Source: JBGSKV01 sp041740975
GTDB taxonomy: Bacteria; Bdellovibrionota_B; Oligoflexia; Oligoflexales; JALZUQ01
Reading direction: 5' to 3'
Assembly (NCBI GenBank): GCA_041740975.1
Contig: JBGSKV010000085.1
Coordinates: 1-17,409, forward strand
Length of the DNA stretch: 17,409 bases
Each line of letters opens with the position of its first letter. Within the stretch, counting starts at the first letter, position 1. Of the stretch, positions 1 to 7,138 are shown in pieces. Position numbers and translations under genes: made by a program. The notes beneath the pieces were generated by a model. That model made no database searches. It saw nothing but the letters and a program-made list of their open reading frames with translations, and was not told the DNA's origin.

Positions 1-293
1 ATGCGGCGAATTTTTTCTAAAAACTTTCTCTCTCCAAGAAGCAAAACGGATTGCGGCGTAAAACCACTTCGATATACAGGTTCCATGCAAGCGTTGACGG
101 ATTTATCGGTGGTTTGCGCCGACAAAACAACAGATACAAGAAGTTGGTAGGGGGACTCGTGATAAAGCTCACATTTTGGATCGGGCATGGCTATGGAAAG
201 TCTCTTCAGACATTCTTCTGCCATCATTTTCTGTTGAGGCAATGAAAGGCGACGTGGAGTTTCGCGCAACGAATAAGTGATCGTGCTCGTCAT
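1..293 (-). CDS. nth: Endonuclease III, N-terminal part (runs off left edge)
   Basis: This is the N-terminal part of a base-excision repair DNA glycosylase/AP lyase that removes oxidised pyrimidines. Reading the minus strand from ATG at 293 gives about 97 codons open to the edge. The stretch SPYQLLVSVVLSAQTTDKSVN matches the conserved E. coli Nth segment SPFELLIAVLLSAQATDVSVN, and the following helix region also aligns. The helix-hairpin-helix, catalytic Lys/Asp and [4Fe-4S] loop lie outside the window. The start is uncertain. The ATG at 293 gives about 19 more residues than E. coli Nth, whereas the Met-Met pair at codons 23-24 (near 227-222) would give the usual length; neither has a clear ribosome-binding site. 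It lies 4 nt downstream of the ferredoxin stop, so the two are probably cotranscribed. Confidence 0.9.
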   Translation of the reverse strand, partial: MTSTITYSLRETPRRLSLPQQKMMAEECLKRLSIAMPDPKCELYHESPYQLLVSVVLSAQTTDKSVNACMEPVYRSGFTPQSVLLLGERKFLEKIRR

Positions 294-297
294 AAAA

Positions 298-591
298 CTA
301 GTCTGAAACTTTCAGCGTCACATCCCCGTATACTTTGCACTGACATGCTAGTCGTTCGTCTGGTTCAGCGGCCATTGTTTCCAAGAAATCTTTTTCATCA
401 TCTTGCATGGGACTGAGATGAGGTGCGCCTTCGAGAACTTTGACGATACAAGCGCCGCAGGCGCCATCACGACAGCCAAAAAGTATGGACGTGTCGTGAT
501 CATCACACATGTCGATCATGGCGTAACCATCGACAACATCGATTGTTTTTTCATCAGTGGTAATGGTCACTTTTGGCACAGATAACCTCAT
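298..591 (-). CDS. Plant-type [2Fe-2S] ferredoxin
   Basis: A 97-residue soluble electron carrier. The cluster ligands are clear: C40, C45 and C48 in the CRDGACGACIVKV loop, plus C83 near the end (RLACQCKV), which is the CX4CX2C...C pattern of plant-type/adrenodoxin-like beta-grasp ferredoxins. The length is normal for a stand-alone ferredoxin, and no signal peptide is present, so it should be cytoplasmic. Its redox partner cannot be told from the sequence. The ATG at 591-589 has only a weak AGGG about 10 nt upstream. The endonuclease III gene follows after 4 nt. A candidate sigma-70 promoter lies at 606-634, very close to the start codon, so the leader would be short. Confidence 0.92.
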   Translation of the reverse strand: MRLSVPKVTITTDEKTIDVVDGYAMIDMCDDHDTSILFGCRDGACGACIVKVLEGAPHLSPMQDDEKDFLETMAAEPDERLACQCKVYGDVTLKVSD

Positions 592-605
592 TGCGTATAC
601 CCTAG

Positions 606-634
606 TTCATATCGTGGGTGCTTTAAAAGGTCAA
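606..634 (-). promoter_or_regulatory. Candidate sigma-70 promoter for fdx-nth
   Basis: On the minus strand TTGACC (634-629) and TATGAA (611-606) are separated by exactly 17 nt, matching the -35/-10 consensus at 5/6 and 4/6 positions. Transcription would begin near 600, leaving a leader of only about 10 nt before the ferredoxin ATG. Inference from consensus only. Confidence 0.4.
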
Positions 635-644
635 GTTGCCTGGC

Positions 645-656
645 ATTCCGCGGAAT
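645..656. promoter_or_regulatory. Perfect 12-bp palindrome between divergent genes
   Basis: ATTCCGCGGAAT is a perfect dyad in the 168-bp space between ferredoxin (minus) and aminopeptidase (plus). It lies just upstream of the candidate fdx -35 element, which is a suitable place for a regulator site. No regulator is identified. Confidence 0.3.
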
Positions 657-759
657 TAACGCGAATCAGCGGATTGAGATTTTTGGCATAAGGCAGTAAA
701 TTTAATCTTTAAAGCAAATTGTTCGGAAAGGGCGGGATTCGCCAAAGACGGGATTGAAT

Positions 760-2250
760 ATGGATGCAAAAGATCTTTGGGGGTTTGACCTCAAACCTTG
801 GATTGGTTCGGTGCGTGGCTCACACAAAGCAGGCAAGGGTTTGCAGGGCCAGCTTTATGTCGCGAAACGTTTGGAGGATTTGCCGGAAACGATTTTGAAT
901 CCCCTTCATGAATGGCAAAAAAAACAAATCAAGGCTCATACCAAAGTATTGCGGGCGCAGACGGCAACGGGATTGCAATGGTTTCTGATCGTATCGCCAG
1001 AGTCCGACACGGAACATCATTACGGAGTCTTTAAAAATAGTTCCTATCAACGGACTCGTGATGAAGTGGGCAAACTTTTGCCGGAAATTTGCGATGCAAA
1101 ACTAGAGAGTTTAACTGTCGAAACCTTTGGTTTATCTGATGAACACACTTTAGGAATGTGGGTTGGTTTCGAGTTAGCGGCTTACGACTTCAACCAGTCT
1201 GGCCGTCGTCGCCAAGACTTGCCACTGCTCATTAGTAAGAATTTCTCCGCCGAAGTCGTGACGAAAGCCGCGAATTTAGTCAGTGGGACAAACATTGCCC
1301 GCCATTTTGTGAACCTTCCGGCCAATGAGTTGAACCCTACAACATATGCAATTGCGGTGAAGGAATTGTTTACGGGTTTTAAAACATCCAAGGTTCAAGT
1401 CTGGGATAGCGACAAACTGCGCGTAGAAAAAATGAATTTGGTTTTGGCAGTCGGCGGAGCATCACAGTACGAACCTTGTCTTATTCATATTCGCTATCGC
1501 CCGAAAGGCGTCAAATTAAAACCCATTGCCATCGTTGGTAAAGGTATCACTTTTGATACCGGGGGACTGGATATCAAACCAACCTCAGCCATGCGCATTA
1601 TGAAAAAAGATATGGGTGGCTCGGCAAGTGTGCTGGGGTTAGCGTACTGGGCCGAAAAATCGCAAGTGCCTTTACCGATCGATTTCTATTTGGTGATTGC
1701 TGAGAATTCAGTGTCTTCGACAGCTTTCCGACCAGGCGATATTGTTCGCTCGCGTCAGGGTCTGCGTGTTGAAATTGACAATACGGATGCCGAAGGCCGT
1801 CTGGTCATGGCAGATGCCATTGATGTAGCGCTGAGTCAGGAAAATGATGATAAGCCGAGGCTTCTCATTGATGCGTCGACTTTGACAGGTGCGATGCGTG
1901 TCGCTGTCGGTCTTGATCTCATTGGTATGTTTGCCAATGATGATGGATTTGCCGAGAAGCTACAAGTTGCTGGATTTGAACGTGGTGATTTGTGCTGGCG
2001 CATGCCCTTGTATGAACCTTATGAACGAAAACTGAAATCGGATTTTGCTGATTTGTCGAACGCCGACGGGTCCGGTCATGGTGGTGCCATCACGGCAGCA
2101 TTGTTTCTGCATAAATTTGTCGGTAAAACGCCTTGGATTCACTTAGATTTTAATGCTTATTGCAACTCACCGCAGGGTGCCTATCGCACAGTCGGTGGCA
2201 ATGGACAAGGTGTCCAGGCACTGGCACGATTTATGGAAATGCTAACTTAG
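760..2250 (+). CDS. pepA: Leucyl aminopeptidase, M17 family
   Basis: A cytosolic metalloexopeptidase of about 496 residues that removes N-terminal amino acids, typically Leu, from peptides. The M17 catalytic domain is complete. VGKGITFDTGG supplies metal ligands K261 and D266, DIKPTSAM the catalytic K273, KKDMGG ligand D284, and NTDAEGRL ligands D343 and E345 plus catalytic R347 (numbered from the ATG). The divergent N-terminal third is the usual M17 oligomerisation domain. The start is either TTG at 754 or the in-frame ATG at 760. I chose the ATG because the purine run ACGGGA at 748-753 sits 6 nt before it. The LolA-like gene begins within 10 nt of the stop. The symbol is by family; the exact paralogue type is unproven. 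Confidence 0.93.
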   Translation: MDAKDLWGFDLKPWIGSVRGSHKAGKGLQGQLYVAKRLEDLPETILNPLHEWQKKQIKAHTKVLRAQTATGLQWFLIVSPESDTEHHYGVFKNSSYQRTRDEVGKLLPEICDAKLESLTVETFGLSDEHTLGMWVGFELAAYDFNQSGRRRQDLPLLISKNFSAEVVTKAANLVSGTNIARHFVNLPANELNPTTYAIAVKELFTGFKTSKVQVWDSDKLRVEKMNLVLAVGGASQYEPCLIHIRYRPKGVKLKPIAIVGKGITFDTGGLDIKPTSAMRIMKKDMGGSASVLGLAYWAEKSQVPLPIDFYLVIAENSVSSTAFRPGDIVRSRQGLRVEIDNTDAEGRLVMADAIDVALSQENDDKPRLLIDASTLTGAMRVAVGLDLIGMFANDDGFAEKLQVAGFERGDLCWRMPLYEPYERKLKSDFADLSNADGSGHGGAITAALFLHKFVGKTPWIHLDFNAYCNSPQGAYRTVGGNGQGVQALARFMEMLT

Positions 2251-2259
2251 GGGATGGTC

Positions 2260-2970
2260 GTGAAAATTCTTATTGCGTTTAAAGCGTGGGTACTTTTTTC
2301 AACGTTGGCCTTCGCGACAAGTGCGAGCGCAGTCGATGCGAATCAAATCCTAAAAAAAGCTGACGATATTCGCAACCCCTCGAACTCGTATCGTTTGGTC
2401 GTTCAGATTGAAACCGCCGGCGAATCTGATATTTCGGAGTTGGATGTCTCGATAAAGGGAAAAGACAAAACACTGGTCAAAACTGTCAAACCGGTACGCG
2501 ACAACGGACAGAAGATGTTGATGGTCAATGAGGAGATGTGGTCGTTCCTACCCAAGTTGAAACGTGCGGTTCGTGTACAACTCAATCAAAAAATGTCGGG
2601 CCAAGCTTCCAATGGCGATATTTGTCGCCAACGTTGGAGCGGGGACTACACGGCAAAGATCGAAAGTAGTGACAAAAACGGCTGGGTTTTGATGCTGACG
2701 GCCGACCGCCCCAAGCTGACCTACGATAAGATTCGCCTTTGGGTCAAAAAAGACTATCGCCCTGATCGCGCCGAGTACTTGACCAAAAGCGGCAAAGTTT
2801 TGAAGAAAGCGAAGTTTCAAGGCTACAAGCAAATAGCGGGTGCCGTTCGTCCGACGGAAACCCTTATCTCCAGTGCGGTCAAAGAAGCAGACAATTCCAC
2901 CATTAAGATTCTCAAAATGGAAAACACCTCTTTTCCTGATTCGATATTTTTGGAAAGTAGTTTGAAATAA
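2260..2970 (+). CDS. LolA-like periplasmic protein (outer membrane lipoprotein-sorting family)
   Basis: A secreted protein of about 236 residues. Its Lys-led signal peptide (MKILIAFKAW..., likely cut after ATSASA near residue 24) precedes a LolA/LolB-like beta-fold. The segment with MWSFLPKLKRAVRV and QKMSGQASNGD resembles the LolA-like family annotated as outer membrane lipoprotein-sorting protein, which is distinct from classical LolA. These proteins are thought to bind a lipid or acyl chain in a periplasmic cavity; the actual cargo is unknown. The start is GTG 2260, because AGGGG at 2249-2253 lies 6 nt upstream. The in-frame ATG at 2254 directly abuts that motif and would leave no spacer. 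The stop overlaps the next start (TAATG), coupling it to the outer-membrane barrel gene. Confidence 0.8.
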   Translation: MKILIAFKAWVLFSTLAFATSASAVDANQILKKADDIRNPSNSYRLVVQIETAGESDISELDVSIKGKDKTLVKTVKPVRDNGQKMLMVNEEMWSFLPKLKRAVRVQLNQKMSGQASNGDICRQRWSGDYTAKIESSDKNGWVLMLTADRPKLTYDKIRLWVKKDYRPDRAEYLTKSGKVLKKAKFQGYKQIAGAVRPTETLISSAVKEADNSTIKILKMENTSFPDSIFLESSLK

Positions 2971-4223
2971 TGACTCTGTTGAGGCGCCCAACTTTTTTAG
3001 GCTTGGCCTGCTTCGCTTTTTTACCTATTTTAATGACGGATGTTTCCGAGGCTAAAGAGTCGACTGCATGGGACCTGAGATGGGAATTTCAAGGCGATGC
3101 GGGCTACGAACTCCTCCGCTCGAAAGATAATATCGCCCCCACTTACGACCGATTTTATTTGCTTCCATCCGCAAAATTAACCTTAGGCGCCGGTGAGCAG
3201 CTGGCCTTGCGCATGGCCGTGCGACTCAGAAGCGACGCGCGTTTTATTCAGAACGATGCAGACAAACCTCTAGACTTCAGCCCGCGCGCCCTCAACGTGC
3301 AGTGGAATACGGACTATGGCCAAATGACCTTAGGTCTTCAGGAAGTCGAATGGGGCGAAGCTTTCGGATTTAAAGTAGCCGATGTGGTGCATCCTTACGA
3401 GCTAAGCGATTATTTATTGGCGAACACGGTAGAAGCCAAAATTCCATTGGCATTAGTGGATGTACTTTTTATATTTGGGCCGGTGAAATTGGAGCTCATA
3501 TTTTCCCCGTTCCCTCGCCGAAGTTCGATTCCAGAATCCATTCAAGGTATTCGCACAACCGGCCCTGAGGACGAAGATGAATTTCTTGATAAACCAGAAT
3601 TTGGTGGGCGCCTTGGTTATACGCATTCTTCGGGTATTGACCTGAAGCCTTTCTTCTATTCGCATGGCAACCGACTCCCACTTTTCGGCCTGGGCATGTC
3701 AGCAGCCGGTCCTGTCATGACCGCCGTGCAAAAACGAGTGCAGACGTTTGGATTAAGTGCAAGTCAAGCCACGGAAAAAATGGTTTACCGTGGGGATGTG
3801 ACTTATACGATAGATCAGCCTGCTGGGTTGGTCCATGCAAACGAGATTCCCCTTACAAATCGTCTACAGGCTGTTTTCGGAGCCGATCATTCCACCGAAA
3901 GCGGCGATACAAATATTGGTGTTCAGGTGCAAACAGACCACTGGAATGAAAAACCATTGGGGCAAGATAAACGTTCGCTGACTTGGTGGGCCTTTCGTTA
4001 CCAATCGAAATTTTTTGGTGGCAAATGGGAGCCACAGGCTATTTTCTGGCATGGAATAGGTAACCACGATGCATGGCTGCAGCTGAATTCAAATATAAAT
4101 TTTCTGTCGGCTTGTGTTTGGAGCGTTGGTATGGACTACGTCTTTAAACTGGATGGCGATGGTAGTGCTTTTTATTTTCAGCAACAAACGAATGTTTATA
4201 GTCGTGTAAGTTATCGATTTTGA
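2970..4223 (+). CDS. Outer-membrane beta-barrel protein, DUF1302-like
   Basis: A 417-residue exported protein. An N-terminal signal peptide (residues 1 to about 28, hydrophobic LGLACFAFLPIL) is followed by alternating amphipathic strands, and the last residues SRVSYRF end in Phe, the typical C-terminal beta-signal for BAM-dependent insertion. An early motif, LGLQEVEWGEAFGFKVADVV, resembles the R/L-GxQ-x-WGE segment of DUF1302-type barrels, which often neighbour LolA-like proteins and RND or ABC exporters. Its start codon overlaps the preceding stop by one base, so the two products are probably made together and act together. Substrate and pore function are unknown. I am confident it is an outer-membrane barrel, less so of the family name. 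Confidence 0.75.
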   Translation: MTLLRRPTFLGLACFAFLPILMTDVSEAKESTAWDLRWEFQGDAGYELLRSKDNIAPTYDRFYLLPSAKLTLGAGEQLALRMAVRLRSDARFIQNDADKPLDFSPRALNVQWNTDYGQMTLGLQEVEWGEAFGFKVADVVHPYELSDYLLANTVEAKIPLALVDVLFIFGPVKLELIFSPFPRRSSIPESIQGIRTTGPEDEDEFLDKPEFGGRLGYTHSSGIDLKPFFYSHGNRLPLFGLGMSAAGPVMTAVQKRVQTFGLSASQATEKMVYRGDVTYTIDQPAGLVHANEIPLTNRLQAVFGADHSTESGDTNIGVQVQTDHWNEKPLGQDKRSLTWWAFRYQSKFFGGKWEPQAIFWHGIGNHDAWLQLNSNINFLSACVWSVGMDYVFKLDGDGSAFYFQQQTNVYSRVSYRF

Positions 4224-4230
4224 TGTGATT

Positions 4231-4280
4231 CGTCATCCTTCGCTCCTCGGCGAGTGTCACACTTGATGGCTCAGGATGAA
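4231..4280. repeat. REP-like palindromic element, copy 1
   Basis: It lies 8 nt after the barrel gene stop. Arms TCATCCT (4233-4239) and AGGATGA (4273-4279) are perfect complements, and the inner bases TTCGCT and GCTC resemble the widespread repeat whose reverse reads TCATCCTGAGC-gaagc-GAAGGATGA. The loop carries a second small dyad (AGTGTCACACT, 4253-4263). It may be transcribed as a hairpin and end or stabilise the upstream mRNA, but there is no U-run. Confidence 0.5.
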
Positions 4281-4461
4281 AGTTAAAATCAAATTCTCAT
4301 AAAAAAATTCCAATTCTACGTTCTAAAAATAGCACGATATCCTAATGAAATTACTTATGAAATCTGATTTCTGACGTTTTCCTCCCGTCACGCCCGACGA
4401 CCTCTTGCTTCGTTTGTCATGACTTGAAAATCACGGCAAACATAATGGGAGATAAGAAGGC

Positions 4462-5082
4462 ATGCAAAATTTACGTTTCTCCGGTTCACTTTTGGCGATC
4501 TTGGCATGTCTCTCCTGCGGGCCGGCACAAACAAATCTACGCAATCCCAACCTACAGGAGCAGACTTCAAACGCTGCTCCTGTTGTTGATAAAGAACTGG
4601 AACTGGAAAAATCCGTCCAATTGACTCAAGACGTTGATTTGAATGGTTTGAATTTTGGGAAAATAGACGGAAGCCCTGCATCATCGCTTTCAGAATACAT
4701 GGTCGCCAGTGATTTGAAAGTAGCCTTATTGTTTTTCTGCCAAGAAGATACCGCTTCTTGTCGCATGATCAATCGCGATCTCAAAGCGATGCCGATCGGT
4801 GAAGGTGCGAAGCAATTCGAGGTGGTGGGAGTTCTCGTGGAAGAAGCTAAAGAACCCGACGAACTACCGATACATATGAAACTTGCCGATCACGTGAGTG
4901 GAGTGCTCGATCAGAGCCTTATGGAATCTCCGGAAAGCGACATCGTTCCTTACTTTGCACTTATGTTTAAAGGCAAAAGCAAGCAGGGCATTGTCGGTCG
5001 ATGGGCGCTGGACAAAACCAACCACGAAGAACTTAAGTCTAATGTAGAAGCATTCTTGAAAGAAATAGGAAGTACGCCATGA
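4462..5082 (+). CDS. Thioredoxin-fold lipoprotein (predicted)
   Basis: A 206-residue exported protein. The N terminus has a short hydrophobic segment ending ILACLSCG, so lipidation at C16 (ILA-C) or C19 is likely. From about residue 58 the sequence follows a thioredoxin/TlpA-like plan: a strand VALLFF, a cysteine pair C93 and C100 separated by six residues (not the classic CXXC), a further strand VVGVLV, and IVPYFALMF, where P163 sits like the thioredoxin cis-proline. The fold is inferred, and the unusual cysteine spacing makes reductase activity uncertain. The ATG at 4462 has GGGAG at 4448-4452, 9 nt upstream. Its stop overlaps the protease start (ATGA), so the two are translationally coupled. 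It could act as a disulfide helper or a structural adaptor for that protease. Confidence 0.68.
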   Translation: MQNLRFSGSLLAILACLSCGPAQTNLRNPNLQEQTSNAAPVVDKELELEKSVQLTQDVDLNGLNFGKIDGSPASSLSEYMVASDLKVALLFFCQEDTASCRMINRDLKAMPIGEGAKQFEVVGVLVEEAKEPDELPIHMKLADHVSGVLDQSLMESPESDIVPYFALMFKGKSKQGIVGRWALDKTNHEELKSNVEAFLKEIGSTP

Positions 5083-6032
5083 ACATGAAGTTAGGATCGA
5101 TGCAAAGTATGATCATCACCTGCGCTCAAAAACTATTCATCCCCGCAATCGTCTGCATCGGTTGGTCAAGTTCCGCCCTGGCGCAAACCGCCGTGTCGAA
5201 TGAAAAAATGGAAGCGTTTCGTAGCGAGGCTAAACAAAAAGGCTGGACCTTCGAAGTTGATGCGAAGACCTACACTAGCGCGATACCAGTCTATTCGAAA
5301 GGCCTGAAAGTTCCTGAAAACTGGCGGCAGACTGCAAAATTCCGCGGTCAAAACTATGCGACTGAAAAACTCCCCGCGCGATGGGACTGGCGTGAACGTG
5401 GCGGTGTCACTCCCGTCAAGAACCAAGGTAGCTGCGGAAGTTGCTGGGCCTTTGGAACCGTTGCGGCCTTTGAATCCGCCATTATGATCGCGACGGGAAA
5501 GTTAACTAGCCTTAGTGAGCAGCAGCTTGTCAGTTGCAGTCCAAGCTATGGATCCTGCAGCGGAGGATATTATGCGTTCGGACTCTACGAAGAAAAAGGC
5601 GCCAACTACAGTGAAGACTTTCCTTACAAGGCAGCCAATGTGAGTTGCAAGCAGGGTCTTTCTGAACACGAAGATTTAATGGATTGGTCCTATGTAGGAT
5701 CTTCGAGTAGTGAGCCATCTGTTGAGGATATCAAATCGGCGATTTTTAATTTTGGCGTCGTGGCCGTAACAGTAGCGGCGTCCGGAGCGTTTGATTCCTA
5801 TAAAAAAGGAATCTACAACGAATGTAATCGCAGCTCCACTAACCACATGGTAGCTCTTGTCGGCTGGGATGATGAAACGCAAACCTGGATCATGAAAAAT
5901 AGCTGGGGTAAAAACTGGGGCGAAGACGGTTATATGCATATCAAATATAACGACGAGTCCGGTCGCAAATGCAATCGCATTGGTGAAACTGCGGCATACG
6001 GTGTCTATAAACCGAAAAAAGCAGAATCATAA
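5079..6032 (+). CDS. Secreted papain-family (C1A) cysteine protease
   Basis: A 317-residue exported protease. After a signal peptide (about 1-36, ending SSALAQ) comes a short region of about 60 residues in place of a full I29 propeptide; then the mature domain begins near LPARWDW (98). The catalytic set is complete: oxyanion Q116, nucleophile C122 (QGSCGSCWAF), H256 (NHMVALVGW) and N274 (KNSWG). The distances C122-C153 (31), C122-C160 (38) and C122-H256 (134) match papain 25-56, 25-63 and 25-159. Cysteines C119/C160, C153/C190 and C249/C299 occupy the three papain disulfides. It should therefore be an active endopeptidase in an oxidising compartment. The ATG at 5079 overlaps the upstream lipoprotein gene by 4 nt; an alternative in-frame ATG lies at 5085. 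It converges with the gene ending at 6041. Confidence 0.92.
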   Translation: MNMKLGSMQSMIITCAQKLFIPAIVCIGWSSSALAQTAVSNEKMEAFRSEAKQKGWTFEVDAKTYTSAIPVYSKGLKVPENWRQTAKFRGQNYATEKLPARWDWRERGGVTPVKNQGSCGSCWAFGTVAAFESAIMIATGKLTSLSEQQLVSCSPSYGSCSGGYYAFGLYEEKGANYSEDFPYKAANVSCKQGLSEHEDLMDWSYVGSSSSEPSVEDIKSAIFNFGVVAVTVAASGAFDSYKKGIYNECNRSSTNHMVALVGWDDETQTWIMKNSWGKNWGEDGYMHIKYNDESGRKCNRIGETAAYGVYKPKKAES

Positions 6033-6040
6033 AGACTTTC

Positions 6041-7084
6041 TTATTTAATTTTCCCAAGACGACGTTGAAAGGTATCATCATCTATACCGATCATTCTCTT
6101 TAACATCACATTCCTGTCCCATGGATTCGCCAAATTATAGAGTTGTTTGGTCTGCGAAAATCCCAAATCAAAAAAGAAATAAAGAGGACTTACCAAAATC
6201 GTATTGATCAAAGGGTAGTCCGAACCATAAACCAGTCGTCCCTTGAGTCGTTCGTCGACGACCGCTTTTTGCAGATAGCCGTACTTGTTGACCTGCGTCA
6301 AACTGGAGATATCAGCATAAAGGTTGGGGTGCTTGGCAAACATCGGCAGTATACGGTCAAAATATGGTTGTCCATCCAACGATCCCTTAGTAGCGATATG
6401 TGCGGCTATCACTGTCACACCGATGCTGAGTGGAAGTTCGAGACGTTTTGGATCACCCAACGAGTCGTCGGCGTCTAAAAAGGAACGCTCTTCCCCAGTA
6501 TGCGTCAAAAGAACCAAATTCAACGTCTTCATCTTTTCATAAAAGGCTCTATGTTTTTCGTCACCGACTTGAATCGACTGGATCGCCGGAATCCACTTGA
6601 TAAGCACGGCTCCCTGCGCGGCGACACGGTCAAGCTCTTCAAGCGCATCTTCACGGTCTGGATGAATACTGGCTCCGAAAAGCAAATTCGGAAACTTCTT
6701 CACTCCCTTGGCGACAAATTCGTTGGGGATATACATCTGGGTTCTTTCTCGGTCGAGCTTGCCATCTTTGTCGTGGTAGCCATCCAACGCTAGAATGACT
6801 GCCTTCGCGATATATCTGGAGTCGGAAATCTGCTTGGAAATCTTTTCGAAGCCAATGGCATCGCCTTTTTCCATAAGTTCTTCTTCAGTCACTCCAAATG
6901 CTTTTAAGTAAATTTTGTATTTGAAGCTATCTTTTAGGTGAGGCGAAATAAAACAACCACTATCTCCAGCACCAATGCCAGCGATGTGAGCGTGGTAGTC
7001 TATAATGGATTTCTCATTAGCAAGGGAATTCGAAACATAAACACCAAAAAAAATGCTAAGTGCTAAAAATATTCTTTGTCGCAT
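6041..7084 (-). CDS. Exported amidohydrolase-2 family metal-dependent hydrolase
   Basis: A 347-residue protein with a signal peptide (about 1-22, FLALSIFFGVYVSNSLA) and a TIM-barrel amidohydrolase. Metal and catalytic positions visible are H31 and H33 (DYHAH), H140 (SIHPDRE), K162 (LIKWIP), H194 (LTHTGEE), H228 (AAHIAT) and D288 (YGSDYP), in the order expected for the Amidohydro_2 family, which includes decarboxylases and hydrolases of carboxylic acids or lactones. The substrate cannot be told, and a periplasmic location is less usual for this family. A GAGAGCGGGG purine-rich stretch lies just before the ATG at 7084. The ABC permease gene ends 54 nt upstream on the same strand, so it may be the last gene of that operon. 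It converges with the protease gene, 8 nt between stops. Confidence 0.8.
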   Translation of the reverse strand: MRQRIFLALSIFFGVYVSNSLANEKSIIDYHAHIAGIGAGDSGCFISPHLKDSFKYKIYLKAFGVTEEELMEKGDAIGFEKISKQISDSRYIAKAVILALDGYHDKDGKLDRERTQMYIPNEFVAKGVKKFPNLLFGASIHPDREDALEELDRVAAQGAVLIKWIPAIQSIQVGDEKHRAFYEKMKTLNLVLLTHTGEERSFLDADDSLGDPKRLELPLSIGVTVIAAHIATKGSLDGQPYFDRILPMFAKHPNLYADISSLTQVNKYGYLQKAVVDERLKGRLVYGSDYPLINTILVSPLYFFFDLGFSQTKQLYNLANPWDRNVMLKRMIGIDDDTFQRRLGKIK

Positions 7085-7138
7085 GGCCCCGCTCTCATCT
7101 TAGAACCAAAGCAGCCTAGCATAGGGATGCCTGGATCA

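Noticed and set aside
51..245. Plus-strand 64-residue open frame at the left edge
   Set aside because: It starts with TTG, has no ribosome-binding site and is antisense to the endonuclease III reading frame, which matches a known protein.
2548..2991. 147-residue minus-strand frame over the LolA-like gene
   Set aside because: It is the antisense shadow of a gene with a signal peptide and a recognisable fold, with no supporting start signal of its own.
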